The notes under the pieces were generated by a model, which was given only the letters and a program-made list of their open reading frames with translations, was not told where the DNA came from and did no database searches. The translations under genes were made by a program, and so were the position numbers. Positions 9,248 through 18,627 of a stretch of DNA of 37,462 nt are shown piece after piece. The stretch is from Bryobacterales bacterium. Its GTDB lineage: Bacteria; Acidobacteriota; Terriglobia; Bryobacterales; Bryobacteraceae. The DNA lies in assembly GCA_016789785.1 (NCBI GenBank), contig JAEUQE010000067.1, positions 1 to 37,462 of the forward strand, given 5' to 3'. Each line of letters starts with the position of its first letter. Positions within the stretch are counted from its first letter, which is position 1.

Positions 9248-11233
9248 ATGACGAAAAGCCACGCCTGGGTGATTCTGTTTTTGATGGTGACGCCGCTCAT
9301 CGCCACCGCGGACGATCGCGAAACCGCGAAGTGGGTGATCCGCGCCAATGGCCGCCTGCGCATTGCCGGACAGCCTGGCATCATCTCCACTCTCGATGCG
9401 CTTCCTTCCACGCCATTCCGCCTGGAGGCGGTGGACTTGGTTGGCACCATCATCGAGCCCTCGGAGTTTCCCAAACTCGGAGGCGCCACCGAATTGCGCG
9501 AACTCCTGCTTCCCGGGCCAAGTTTCAATCCCGGCGCTGGCAGCCGCCTGGACGCGAATGAAGAGTTCAAGGCACTGGCCGGGCTGACGAAGCTGGAGAA
9601 ACTCCACTTCAGCCTACACTTTCTCACGAACATCAACGTGCAGGACAAGGGCCTTGCTTATCTGAAGGGCATCACTACGCTGAAGGAACTCCGCGCCACG
9701 CAGAGCCGGCTCAAGGGATCAAGCCTGGCGCCCTTCGTCAACCTCGAAAAGCTCGATCTGAACTACTCCACTTTCGGCGATGAAGGCATGGAGTATCTCA
9801 TCGGTCTCAAGAAGCTGAAGTCGCTGCTGCTGCGCGACACGCTGGTGACGGATCGCGGCGCGGTGCATCTTGCCTATCTGCGCGATCTCGAAGAACTCGA
9901 TCTTTACGGTGCGAAGCTCACTGACTCGGGCATTCGTCATCTTGCCAGCGCCAGGAAACTGCGCCGCCTGAATCTGCTTGGATCGCAGATCAGCGACGAG
10001 GGCGCGGAAGTGTTGGCCGGCCTGCCTGCCCTCGAAGAACTCATCCTGTATCGTTCGCAGATCTCAAATACGGGTCTCGCGCGGCTCGCGCAGTTGAAGA
10101 GCCTGAAGGAACTCGATCTTCGGTACACGCGTGTTTCACGGGGCGGCATTGATGCATTCCGCAAAACGAATCCGCAGTGCCGCATTCACTTTCAGGATGC
10201 CGCGCCGCAGTCCGCATCCGCCGCATTGCGTGAAAGCAAGCCCGCCGCCGCAACGCCGCAGGCCATTGCTGATTGGGTACGCAAGCTCGGTGGCCGAGCG
10301 GAGTTCGCCGAGGGCACTCTCCGCGAGATCGATCTTGCACGCACACCCGTCACTGATGGCCAACTGCAGCATCTCACCTCGCTTGCCGGACTGAAGAAGT
10401 TGAGCCTTGAATCAACGGAGGCCGGCGATCTCGGCATGCAGCAGATCGCGAAGCTGAAGACGATTGAACAGTTGAACCTGAACCACACGTTGGTCAGTGA
10501 CAAAGGACTCACCGCGCTTGCGGGCCTGACCGCGTTGCGGCGGCTCACACTGAACAACACGCAAATCACCGCGTCCGGTCTGCCGGAGTTTCCGGAATTG
10601 GAAGACCTTGAGGTTGCGGGCACTGCGCTTGATGACAAGGGCTTCGCGCTCGTCTGCCGGCAGAAAGCGCTTCGATCCATACGGGCCGGCTATGGTGCGA
10701 TGAGCGATGATGCGTTGGCGCTGTTGAAGAGTCTGCCGAATCTGAAGTCGCTCGACCTCACCGCTACCGATCTCACCGATGCCGGCCTGCCTCATCTCGG
10801 CGCGTTGACGCAGTTGGAGGATCTCAACATCAGCTATGGGCGCTTCACCGACAAGGGGCTGAAGCAACTTGCCGGGCTTGCCAATCTGCGCCGTCTGGAG
10901 ATGGTGCGCACGCGCTTTTCCGATGCCGCGGCCGAAATCGTGGCGGGCGTGAAGAGCCTGCGGCGATTGAATCTCGACTACACTTCGCTCTCCGACAAAG
11001 GCCTCGCCGTTCTGGCAAGTGGCCTGCCGCAGTTGGAAGAACTACGGCTTGATACGGCGAACGTGACCGACGAAGCGATGGTAACGTTGGCCGGGATGCC
11101 CAACCTGAAGTACGTCAACGTCTATCACACGATGGTGTCCGACAAGGGATTCGCCTCTTTGAAGCAGGCCAAGCCAAATCTGCAGATCATTTACGACCGC
11201 GACTCCTCTCTGCCGAACCGGAGGAAGAGCTGA
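9248..11233 (+). CDS. Secreted leucine-rich-repeat protein with two capped LRR arrays
   Basis: 661 residues from the ATG at 9248, which starts a good signal peptide (residues 1-21, LIATADD). An in-frame ATG at 9230 is possible. The longer frame from 9113 would run into the divergent upstream gene. Repeats of about 23-25 residues follow the GALA/planctomycete type (LxxLxLxxTxVTDxGLxxL). They form two arrays, at about residues 65-320 and 365-655. Each is preceded by a similar cap: AKWVIRANGR near residue 28 and ADWVRKLGG near residue 340. This points to internal duplication of a cap-plus-array module. LRR proteins of this type bind proteins or glycans, and no ligand can be assigned. The stop overlaps the next LRR gene by one base (TGATG). 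Confidence 0.85.
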   Translation: MTKSHAWVILFLMVTPLIATADDRETAKWVIRANGRLRIAGQPGIISTLDALPSTPFRLEAVDLVGTIIEPSEFPKLGGATELRELLLPGPSFNPGAGSRLDANEEFKALAGLTKLEKLHFSLHFLTNINVQDKGLAYLKGITTLKELRATQSRLKGSSLAPFVNLEKLDLNYSTFGDEGMEYLIGLKKLKSLLLRDTLVTDRGAVHLAYLRDLEELDLYGAKLTDSGIRHLASARKLRRLNLLGSQISDEGAEVLAGLPALEELILYRSQISNTGLARLAQLKSLKELDLRYTRVSRGGIDAFRKTNPQCRIHFQDAAPQSASAALRESKPAAATPQAIADWVRKLGGRAEFAEGTLREIDLARTPVTDGQLQHLTSLAGLKKLSLESTEAGDLGMQQIAKLKTIEQLNLNHTLVSDKGLTALAGLTALRRLTLNNTQITASGLPEFPELEDLEVAGTALDDKGFALVCRQKALRSIRAGYGAMSDDALALLKSLPNLKSLDLTATDLTDAGLPHLGALTQLEDLNISYGRFTDKGLKQLAGLANLRRLEMVRTRFSDAAAEIVAGVKSLRRLNLDYTSLSDKGLAVLASGLPQLEELRLDTANVTDEAMVTLAGMPNLKYVNVYHTMVSDKGFASLKQAKPNLQIIYDRDSSLPNRRKS

Positions 11234-12189
11234 TGCGATTCATTGCACTGTTGTTCACCGGCGCTGCGCTGTGGGCCGCGATTGGCGATGACTGGATCTC
11301 GCGGCTTGGCGGCACGATGCAGAAGAACGCCCGTGGCGAAGTGGTTGCGCTCAGCTTTCGCAGCACCTGGATTGACGATGCGGATCTGAAGCCGGTCGCG
11401 TCCATGAATGCATTGCGCGTCCTTGACCTCTCGCACACGCGGATCAGCGATATCGGCTTTCAACAACTGAAGAGCGTTGCTTCCGTGGAAGACGTGAACC
11501 TCTACTACGCCGAGCAGATCGGCGATGGCGCGCTGGTGGTGATGAAGAACTGGAAGAAGCTGAAGCGTCTGAATCTGCGAGGGACAAAGGTGACCGATCT
11601 CGGCGTGGCGCAGTTGGTGGGGCACCCTTCGCTCGAAGCGATCGACGTTGGATTCTCGCTGTTCACGGACAACGGCTTCGAACCAATGACGTCGATTCCC
11701 AACTTGAAGGAGATTGCGGTTGGTGGCAACAAGCTGACTGATGTCGGCGTGAACATGCTGCGCCTTCTGCCAGCGCTCACGGTGGTGGATCTCAGCGGCG
11801 CGCAACGAACAGATTCGGGCCTGTGGGCCGCCACCATCACCGATCGAGGGCTCGAGACGCTCGGTCAACTGAAGAGCCTTCGCGTGCTGAATCTCCGCGC
11901 GAGCAAGATCACGGACGCCGGGATGGAGAAGCTTGCGGGTCTCGCCGCACTGACGGAAGCCAACTTCGGACAAACGAACTTGTCGGCGGCGGGTCTGCAG
12001 CCGCTCGCCGGGCTCGAGAAACTGGAGAAGCTGATTCTCCACAAGTGCGCGCGTGTGACCGACGATGCCATCGGCACGCTCACGCAGATGAAGAGCCTGA
12101 AGTGGCTGGATGTGGAAGGTACGGCAATCACGGAAGCCGGCGCCGCGAAACTGCAAGCCGCGTTGCCTTCGCTGCGCATCGCGCGCTGA
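11233..12189 (+). CDS. Secreted leucine-rich-repeat protein, single array
   Basis: 318 residues with a signal peptide (about residues 1-16). The mature start (DDWISRLGGTM, residues 19-29) is the same kind of cap found twice in the preceding LRR protein. GALA-type repeats follow (LDLSHTRISDIGF, LNLRGTKVTDLGV, LNLRASKITDAGM and others). One repeat contains an insertion (SGAQRTDSGLWAATITDRGL). Its one-base overlap with the upstream gene implies translational coupling. The shared cap suggests the two genes arose by duplication and may encode subunits of the same surface complex. It is convergent with uup, with 27 bp between. Confidence 0.85.
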   Translation: MRFIALLFTGAALWAAIGDDWISRLGGTMQKNARGEVVALSFRSTWIDDADLKPVASMNALRVLDLSHTRISDIGFQQLKSVASVEDVNLYYAEQIGDGALVVMKNWKKLKRLNLRGTKVTDLGVAQLVGHPSLEAIDVGFSLFTDNGFEPMTSIPNLKEIAVGGNKLTDVGVNMLRLLPALTVVDLSGAQRTDSGLWAATITDRGLETLGQLKSLRVLNLRASKITDAGMEKLAGLAALTEANFGQTNLSAAGLQPLAGLEKLEKLILHKCARVTDDAIGTLTQMKSLKWLDVEGTAITEAGAAKLQAALPSLRIAR

Positions 12190-12216
12190 GTTGCGCGGTC
12201 CGCAGAAGCAACGCAC

Positions 12217-14028
12217 CTATCCGTTGAGCTTCGACTCCAACTCTTCCCACCGCGCGTAGAGTTGATCTACCGCGCGCTGTGCCTCATCCATCGCCTGATG
12301 CACTTCCTGGATACGTTGCGGATCGGAGTACACGGCCGGGTCTTCCAACGCCTTCCGGTGTTCGTCCAACACGGCCTCCGCGTCGGCGATGCGCTGCTCG
12401 ATGGTCTCGTAGTCGCGCGCATCCAGATAGGAGAGCTTCTTCTTCGAAGGAGGAGCGACACGATCGAGGGACTGCGCCGAAGCGGCTGCCGCCGGCTTCA
12501 CCCGCGCCGCGGCCTTGCGCTCCGATTGCCACGCCTCCCACTGCGAGTAATCCGCGAACGTCGCCGCGCCGCCCTGTCCATCCAAGCCAACCACTACCGT
12601 CGAAACGCGATCCAGCAGATAGCGGTCGTGCGTGACCAGAACCACCGCGCCACTGAACTCGAGCAATCGCTCTTCCAGCAGTTCGAGCGTCGGAATGTCG
12701 AGATCGTTCGTCGGCTCATCCAACAACAACAAATCCGCGGGTTCCAGCATCAGACGAGCGATCAGCACACGTGCGCGCTCGCCTCCAGAGAGGCGCCCCA
12801 CGGGTTGTTCGAGTTGCTCCCCGGTGAACAGAAACCGCGATGCCCAGGCGGCGACGTGAATCACACGGCCTTCATAGATCACCGAATCGGCATCGGGTGC
12901 AAGCGAACGCCGCAACGTCACGGACGGATCAAGCTGGCGTGTCTGATCGAAGTACACAATGCGCAGCGCTTCTGCCCGCTGAATGGAGCCGGCCTGCGGC
13001 ACCAGGCTGCCTTGCAGCAGACGGAGCATGGTCGTCTTCCCGCTGCCATTCGGTCCCACGAGTCCCACGCGCATGCCCGCGGTGATCGTGAAATCGAGCT
13101 TCTCAAAGAGCGGCTGATCACTGAAGCTGTAGCGCAGACCTTCGGCAACCACCAGACGCTTTGTCTTGCGATCCGTGGCGGAGAAGTCAATGTCCGCCAT
13201 GGATGTGCGTGCGCGCGCTTTCATCGCGGAAAGCTCATCCATCATCTCCAGCGCGCGGTCCACTTGCGCCTTCGCCTTCGTGCGGCGGGCACGGGCACCG
13301 CGGCGCAGCCATTCCAACTGCACACGTACCTTGTTCTCAAGCGACTCCTGCTGCCGCTGCTGCGCATGCAGATAGTCAGCCTTCTTTTCGAGAAACGCGC
13401 CGTAGTTGCCATTCACGCGCAGCAAGCCATCCGGATAGCTGCGATTGATCTCCACCATGTCGGTCGCGACGTTTTCCAGGAAGTAGCGATCGTGACTCAC
13501 CACCACGCAGGCAAAAGAAGCGCTCGCCAGCAAACGCTCCAGCCACTGGATGCCCGCGAGATCCAGATGGTTGGTGGGCTCATCGAGCAAGAGGACGTCG
13601 GGCTTCTGGACAAGCGCTTCAACAATGGCGAGCCGTTTGCGCCAGCCGCCGGAGAGCGACGCGGCTTCGACATCGAAGTCCTCAAAGCCAGCGCGCCCCA
13701 GCGTTTCGGCTTCCATTGAATCGCGCTCGCCTTCTGGAACATTGGCCCGCTCAATGGCCCGGCGGATGACAGACCGGACGGTCTCTTTCGAAGCGAATTC
13801 CGAATCCTGGGCGACGTAGCTGAGACGTGTACCCTTACGCAGCGCCACATCACCGCTATCGGGTTCGCGCATCCCGGCGAGCAATTCGAGCAGTGTCGAT
13901 TTGCCCGAGCCATTGGGTCCGATGATTCCGATGCGCTCGCCTTCGTTGAGGAAGAACGTGATGTTTCGAAACAGCGGTTCGATGCCGTAGCTCTTGCCGA
14001 TGTTGCTTGCGTTGATGAGGATGGCCAA
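12217..14028 (-). CDS. uup: ABC-F family ATPase, Uup type
   Basis: 603 residues with no membrane segments. Two nucleotide-binding domains are complete. In NBD1, Walker A is GPNGSGKS (37-44), the signature LSGGWRKR (125-132) and Walker B/ABC-F motif DEPTNHLDL (149-157). In NBD2, Walker A is GPNGSGKT (325-332), the signature LSGGERAR (near 424) and LLLLDEPTNDLD (near 445). An Arg-rich linker (LRRGARARRTKAKAQ, 241-255) joins them. The C-terminal 70 residues are a charged coiled coil (YETIEQRIADAEAVLDEHRK onward), as in Uup. ABC-F proteins act on the ribosome E site or, for Uup, also on branched DNA. It lies 48 bp downstream of the ROK kinase on the same strand, so co-transcription is possible. 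Confidence 0.85.
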   Translation of the reverse strand: MAILINASNIGKSYGIEPLFRNITFFLNEGERIGIIGPNGSGKSTLLELLAGMREPDSGDVALRKGTRLSYVAQDSEFASKETVRSVIRRAIERANVPEGERDSMEAETLGRAGFEDFDVEAASLSGGWRKRLAIVEALVQKPDVLLLDEPTNHLDLAGIQWLERLLASASFACVVVSHDRYFLENVATDMVEINRSYPDGLLRVNGNYGAFLEKKADYLHAQQRQQESLENKVRVQLEWLRRGARARRTKAKAQVDRALEMMDELSAMKARARTSMADIDFSATDRKTKRLVVAEGLRYSFSDQPLFEKLDFTITAGMRVGLVGPNGSGKTTMLRLLQGSLVPQAGSIQRAEALRIVYFDQTRQLDPSVTLRRSLAPDADSVIYEGRVIHVAAWASRFLFTGEQLEQPVGRLSGGERARVLIARLMLEPADLLLLDEPTNDLDIPTLELLEERLLEFSGAVVLVTHDRYLLDRVSTVVVGLDGQGGAATFADYSQWEAWQSERKAAARVKPAAAASAQSLDRVAPPSKKKLSYLDARDYETIEQRIADAEAVLDEHRKALEDPAVYSDPQRIQEVHQAMDEAQRAVDQLYARWEELESKLNG

Positions 14029-14076
14029 CTAGCCATCGTAGCAACGGGATGATCGCATCGTGTAGCCGGGAGCCCG

Positions 14077-14988
14077 TTATGCCGAGGACGTCAACAACAA
14101 TGCCGCCGCACCCGCGACGCCGCTTGCATCCACCAGTTCCGCAAGAACGATCGGTGTCTGCTTACGAAGGAACTGTTCCGTGCGTGCGTAGACCTGCTTG
14201 CGCAGCGGCACGAACAGACGGTCGCCTGCCGAGGCGATCTGCCCGCCGAGAATCACCAGTTCGGGATCGAGCATGAACAACATGCCGGCGATGGCCGATG
14301 CAAGATGCCCGATCGCTTCATCCACGATGAGCCGCGCGGGCGCGTCACCTTCGTGGGCGGCGTCGAACACTTGCTGGCAAGTAGGGGCGGCGGGAATTCG
14401 CGTCGCCACGCCGCGGTGATGCAGCGCTGCCGCCGCGCTCTCAATGGCACGCGCGGAGAAATACGTTTCGAGACAACCGCGATTGCCGCAGATACACAGC
14501 GGCCCATCCGGGCGCACGGTGTAGTGGCCGAGGTGCCCGGCCACGGCGCCCGATCCATGCACCATGCGGCCCTCGGCAACGATGCCTCCGCCGACACCGG
14601 TGCCCAACGTCAGCATGATGGCGTTGCGGCATCCCTTCGCCGCGCCCCACGCCATTTCGCCGGCAAGCGCGACGCGCGCATCGTTGTCGGCCGCGACTTT
14701 CGTTCCCACCGGAAGGTACGCGGAAAGCGTTTCGCCTTCCAGATAGTTCATCGTGCCGGGAAGGTTCAACACATGCGCCGTCGCGGGATGAAGAATGCCC
14801 TTGCATCCGATTCCAACGCCATCCACAGGATCGCGGAGAAACGGAGCGAGCAACTCTGGAAACGCGCGGCGAAACTCATCCAGAGTGGGAGGACTTGCGA
14901 TGCGATGCGCCTCCAGCACCTTGCCGTCGCGAGTGACGAGACCCGCCTTGATCTGTGTGCCACCGATGTCTATGCCAAGGATCGCCAT
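14077..14988 (-). CDS. ROK family sugar kinase
   Basis: 303 residues from the ATG at 14988. An in-frame ATG seven codons upstream would add a polar tail before the conserved ILGIDIGGT start. The N-terminal phosphate loop is DIGGTQIK (7-14), the catalytic Asp is D103 in DNDA, and the adenosine loop is LGTGVGGG (128-135). The ROK zinc site is present: H155, then C165-x-C167-x4-C172 in LCICGNRGCLE. The usual E-x-G-H sugar-binding motif reads H152-L-G-H155, so the glutamate is replaced by histidine, which may alter substrate preference. It is divergent from the SIS/Gfo/SDR operon, with 50 bp between starts, and probably phosphorylates a hexose or amino sugar feeding that operon. Confidence 0.85.
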   Translation of the reverse strand: MAILGIDIGGTQIKAGLVTRDGKVLEAHRIASPPTLDEFRRAFPELLAPFLRDPVDGVGIGCKGILHPATAHVLNLPGTMNYLEGETLSAYLPVGTKVAADNDARVALAGEMAWGAAKGCRNAIMLTLGTGVGGGIVAEGRMVHGSGAVAGHLGHYTVRPDGPLCICGNRGCLETYFSARAIESAAAALHHRGVATRIPAAPTCQQVFDAAHEGDAPARLIVDEAIGHLASAIAGMLFMLDPELVILGGQIASAGDRLFVPLRKQVYARTEQFLRKQTPIVLAELVDASGVAGAAALLLTSSA

Positions 14989-15038
14989 CGACTGAGCAGT
15001 GTACCGCATCGGCTACAATGCCTATTCAGCTTTCACGC

Positions 15039-15809
15039 ATGACTGCACTCGATACCTACTTCGAAAAAACGATGGCGCTGCTCGCCGAGTTGCGCGCCAA
15101 GGAAACGGAGAACATTCGCAAGGCCGCGGAACTTTGCGCGGACCGTATCGCCAAAGGAGGATTGGTCTTCCTTTTCGGTAACGGCCACTCGCGCATGATG
15201 TGCGAGGAGATGACGCCTCGGCAGGGCTGCTATCCCGGCTGGGTCGCGATCGTGGAACTCGCCCTATCGAATCACGCTGACATTGTGGGCGCCAATGGAC
15301 TCCGCGCTCCGCTCCATCTGGAGAAGTATGAAGGTTATGCGGAAGAGATCCTGAGAAGCTATCGCTTCGGTCCGCACGATGCGTTCATCGTCATCTCAAC
15401 CAGTGGCATACGGCCTGTGATTGTGGAGATGGCGGAAGGCGCACGGCGACGGGGCATGCCCGTGATCGCGATTGTCGCGCGCAAGCACTGTGAAAACGCA
15501 CCTTCAGGGCACTCCTCCGGCAAGAAGCTCATTGATCATGCCGACATCATCATCGACAATCACTGCCCGCCGGGTGATTGTGTGGTGGAACTGGAAGGGC
15601 TGGAGTGGCGGACGGGACCAACGTCGACAGTCACAGGCGCGATGATCATGAACATGCTGCGCTGCGAAACAGCGGAGTTGCTGCTTGCGCGCGGCGTCAC
15701 ACCGACGCTGCTTCCATCGCATCAGTTTGTGGGAAACACCAGCGCCGCGGAGCAACTGGAGAGGTTCTACGAAGATTATCGTAGATCGTTGCGGCACCTG
15801 TACGAGTGA
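15039..15809 (+). CDS. SIS-domain phosphosugar-binding protein (UPF0309-like)
   Basis: 256 residues from the ATG at 15039. An in-frame ATG at 15018 overlaps a TACAAT -10-like box (15013-15018), so the later start is preferred. The SIS fold is shown by FLFGNGHS (44-51) and the downstream VISTSGIRP loop, which together bind a phosphosugar. The N-terminal helix (LDTYFEKTMALLAEL...AELCADRIAKGG) and the GNGHSRMMCEEM sequence resemble the UPF0309 group. Family members are isomerases, aldolase-like enzymes or etherases acting on sugar 6-phosphates. The divergent ROK kinase would supply such a substrate. It is the first gene of a tight operon with 10 bp to the next gene. Confidence 0.8.
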   Translation: MTALDTYFEKTMALLAELRAKETENIRKAAELCADRIAKGGLVFLFGNGHSRMMCEEMTPRQGCYPGWVAIVELALSNHADIVGANGLRAPLHLEKYEGYAEEILRSYRFGPHDAFIVISTSGIRPVIVEMAEGARRRGMPVIAIVARKHCENAPSGHSSGKKLIDHADIIIDNHCPPGDCVVELEGLEWRTGPTSTVTGAMIMNMLRCETAELLLARGVTPTLLPSHQFVGNTSAAEQLERFYEDYRRSLRHLYE

Positions 15810-15819
15810 GGAGAATGCC

Positions 15820-16860
15820 ATGAAGCAAGTGCGGATTGCGATGTTGGGCTCGGGCTTCGTCGCTGAGTTCTACATGCAGGGACTGGCCAATGTGAATGGC
15901 CACGAAGTCATCGTCAACTACTCGCGCGGAATGAAACGCGCGAAGCCCTTTGCCGAACGGTGGAAGATCGCTGAAACCACAACGTCGCTTGATGCCGTGA
16001 TCAGCCGCGATGACATTGATCTCTTCATCATCGCGCTGCCCAATGAAGAGCATCTGCCGGTTGCGCTCGAACTCGCAAAGCGCAAACGCAATCAGGTCTG
16101 TACGAAGCCGCTGGCAAGAAATCGCACCGAGGCGAAGCGGATGTGGGACGCGGCTCGCAAGAGCGGACGGATGCATGGCTATGCCGAGACGGAAGTGTTC
16201 TCCCCATGCGTGGTGAAGGCTCGCGAGATCATTGAACAGGGCGGCGTGGGCAAGGTGCTGTGGGTGCGCTCGCGCGAATCACATTCAGGTCCTCATAGTC
16301 CGCACTTTTGGGATGTGGAGAAGACCGGAGGCGGCGCGATGAACGATCTCGCCTGCCATTGCATCGAAGCCGCCCGCTACTTCTTCGGTAAGGAAAACAA
16401 AGTGGTGGAGGTGATGGCGTGGGGCGCGAACCTCGTCCATCACAAGAAGACGAAGGGGGAGGACAACGCGCTGCTGGTCTTGAAGTTCGAATCTGGTGGC
16501 ATCGGGCACTGTGAGTTGTCCTGGACCACGAAGGGCGGCCTTGATCTTCGCAATGAAATCCACGGTTCCGAGGGCTCGCTCTTCACTGACGTGACCCGAG
16601 GCACTCCGATTACTTCGTTCACCACCAAGACCGCCGGCTACGTGATCGAGAAAGCCGACATCGATTTCGGCTGGATCCGGCCGTTGCCTGAGGAAGCGTT
16701 CGCCTATGGCTATCAGGCGGAGATGCGGCACTTCGTGGAGTGTGCACGCGATGGCGCGACGCCTCGAGAGACTTATGAGGACGGCTACATCGTGAATGCG
16801 ATTCTCGACGCCGGCTATCAGTCGATGAAGGGCAAGAAGTGGGTGCGAGTGAAGTACTAG
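15820..16860 (+). CDS. Gfo/Idh/MocA family oxidoreductase
   Basis: 346 residues, starting after a good GAGGAG ribosome-binding site that overlaps the SIS stop codon region. The N-terminal Rossmann motif is MLGSGFVAEFY (8-18). The EKP-type motif reads T95-K96-P97. The catalytic Asp/His pair is in GGGAMNDLACHCIEAARYF, near residues 165-180. The C-terminal half is the family's beta-sheet domain. Members oxidise or epimerise sugars and polyols with NAD(P). Its place between an SIS protein and an SDR suggests a redox step in breakdown of a modified sugar. Exact substrate not recognisable. Confidence 0.9.
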   Translation: MKQVRIAMLGSGFVAEFYMQGLANVNGHEVIVNYSRGMKRAKPFAERWKIAETTTSLDAVISRDDIDLFIIALPNEEHLPVALELAKRKRNQVCTKPLARNRTEAKRMWDAARKSGRMHGYAETEVFSPCVVKAREIIEQGGVGKVLWVRSRESHSGPHSPHFWDVEKTGGGAMNDLACHCIEAARYFFGKENKVVEVMAWGANLVHHKKTKGEDNALLVLKFESGGIGHCELSWTTKGGLDLRNEIHGSEGSLFTDVTRGTPITSFTTKTAGYVIEKADIDFGWIRPLPEEAFAYGYQAEMRHFVECARDGATPRETYEDGYIVNAILDAGYQSMKGKKWVRVKY

Positions 16861-16866
16861 GCGCCG

Positions 16867-17580
16867 ATGAACCTCGTCATCACAGGCTCCACTGGCATCG
16901 CCGCGGCAACCGCTGAGTTGGCGCGGGCGCGAGGGTATGCTGTCATCACGATTGGCCTGGATGCATCGGCGGATATCGTGGCGGACCTGCGCGAGGAATT
17001 TGCGGTTGGTGTGGCCTTCGCAGGGGCGTTGGAACGTCTACGGGAAGTGGATGCGCTGTTCAACGTCGCGGGCATTAGCGGGCGCCGGTACGGCGATGGG
17101 CCGTGGCATGAATGCAGTGCCGATGGCTTCGATGTCACGTTCGAATCAAACGTGCGCACCACCTTCCTGATGACGCGTGAAGCGCTGCGCTATTGGATGC
17201 GTGAGAAGCGCGCCGGCGCGGTGTTGAACATGGGCAGCGTAACCGCATCGCACCCGGAACCGCAACGATTCGCCACGCATGCCTACGCTGGCAGCAAGGG
17301 CGCGCTGGAGTCGATGACGATTGGCGCGGCGGCATACTATGCACCGCATCGCATCCGTCTCAACGTGATTGCGCCCGGACTGGTGCGGACGCCGATGAGC
17401 GCCCGGGCACAGCAGGACGCCGGGATTCAGGAGTACATTCGAACCAAGCAGCCGCTTTCGAATGGAATGCTGGAGCCCGATGCGATCGCTCGTGCGGCGC
17501 TGTTTCTGTTGAGCGAGGAATCGCAGCCCATCACAGGGCAAGTGGTGAATGTGGATGGCGGCTGGTCCGTGCTTCCCTAA
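16867..17580 (+). CDS. Short-chain dehydrogenase/reductase (SDR)
   Basis: 237 residues, starting six bases after the previous stop. It is a classical SDR with some non-standard positions. The cofactor loop is TGSTGIA (6-12) instead of TGxxxGIG, and the NNAG motif reads NVAG (66-69). Catalytic residues N95, S124, Y140 and K144 (YAGSK) are present. The PG motif follows (NVIAPGLVRTPM), and the C-terminus is the usual GQVVNVDGGW. It presumably oxidises or reduces a hydroxyl on the same compound handled by the operon's Gfo/Idh/MocA enzyme. No clear ribosome-binding site is seen, so translation may be coupled to the upstream gene. Confidence 0.9.
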   Translation: MNLVITGSTGIAAATAELARARGYAVITIGLDASADIVADLREEFAVGVAFAGALERLREVDALFNVAGISGRRYGDGPWHECSADGFDVTFESNVRTTFLMTREALRYWMREKRAGAVLNMGSVTASHPEPQRFATHAYAGSKGALESMTIGAAAYYAPHRIRLNVIAPGLVRTPMSARAQQDAGIQEYIRTKQPLSNGMLEPDAIARAALFLLSEESQPITGQVVNVDGGWSVLP

Positions 17581-17589
17581 GGAGAATCC

Positions 17590-18627
17590 ATGCAACCGAT
17601 ACCGCTGCGGACAACCGTGATCGGCAGCTATCCGTTTCCCGGCTGGCTTGAGTTCGCGAGTCAGCATCTTGATCAGTTCGGGAGTACCGATCTGGATGAG
17701 ATGCGCGATGACGCGGCTCTTGCGGCGATCATTGATCAGGTGACCGCGGGGCTCGATGTCATTACCGACGGTGAGCAGACGCGCTTCGACTTCAACCTGT
17801 CGTTCTACGGGCACTTGGAAGGGATCGCGCTCGAAGGCAAGCAGCCCCGGCGGTTTGGTCCACCCGCGCATGACCAGCGCGGCAAGCACGCGGTGACGGG
17901 TGAGTTGAGGGCGCCACGCGGGTTGGGATGCGTAGATGAGTATCATCGCTTGAAACGGCTTGCGCCGCGCGGCCCCGTGTTGAAGATGAGCGTGCCTGGC
18001 CCGTATACGCTGAGCGGGAGGCTGCTGCCGAACGCCCAATACAAAGACCGCTGGGCGTTGACCGAAGCACTTCTGCCGATCGTACACAAAGAACTTCAGG
18101 ATCTGGTGACAGAGGGCTGCACTGAGATCTGCATTGATGAACCTTCCATGTCGTGCTATGCGCAGAAGGAAGATCTGAAGCGCTTCGTCGATATCTTTAA
18201 TCGCACAGCGGCGGGGCTGCGCGAAAAGTGCCGCTTGTCGACTCACCTGTGCTTCGGCAACTACAAGGCGCGTGCGGTGGGGCCGCGGCAGTACGCGCCG
18301 ATGTTTCCGGCGTTTCTCGATTTCGATGTGGATGAGATTCATGTGGAGATGGCGAGCCGCGAGTTCGCCGAACTGGAGATCATCGGTGTGATTGCGGAGC
18401 GGCGCGATGTCTCGGTGGGCGTGCTTGATGTGAAGAGCTACTACATCGAGACAGCGGCCGATGTCGCCGCGCGCATCAGGCGATGTCTGCAGTATGCGCC
18501 CGCGGACCGGCTTTCGTTTGCGCCGGACTGCGGGCTGAGCCAGACAGCACGGTGGGCGGCGAAGAAGAAGTTGAAGGCAATGGTGGATGGCGCGCGCATG
18601 GTGAGGGAGCAGCATGGCCTCCACTGA
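17590..18627 (+). CDS. Core-MetE-like zinc methyltransferase (cobalamin-independent methionine synthase C-terminal domain)
   Basis: 345 residues preceded by AAGGAGAA. It corresponds to only the C-terminal half of MetE. The zinc ligands can be placed: H219-L-C221 in STHLCFGN, E253 in IHVEMA and C314 in APDCGL. Substrate-side landmarks are TVIGSYPFP (9-17), DVITDGEQTR (56-65), the SVPGPYTL phosphate-like loop (134-141) and IDEPSMS (182-188). Short MetE-like proteins either make methionine from a methyl donor other than folate or act on other thiol/methyl substrates. In a sugar-type catabolic operon, demethylation or C-S chemistry on the pathway compound is possible but is only inference. It overlaps the next gene by 14 nt. 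Confidence 0.85.
   Translation: MQPIPLRTTVIGSYPFPGWLEFASQHLDQFGSTDLDEMRDDAALAAIIDQVTAGLDVITDGEQTRFDFNLSFYGHLEGIALEGKQPRRFGPPAHDQRGKHAVTGELRAPRGLGCVDEYHRLKRLAPRGPVLKMSVPGPYTLSGRLLPNAQYKDRWALTEALLPIVHKELQDLVTEGCTEICIDEPSMSCYAQKEDLKRFVDIFNRTAAGLREKCRLSTHLCFGNYKARAVGPRQYAPMFPAFLDFDVDEIHVEMASREFAELEIIGVIAERRDVSVGVLDVKSYYIETAADVAARIRRCLQYAPADRLSFAPDCGLSQTARWAAKKKLKAMVDGARMVREQHGLH

Noticed and set aside
12262..13719. 485-codon open frame antisense to uup
   Set aside because: His/Arg-rich shadow frame; the ABC-F motifs are on the minus strand.
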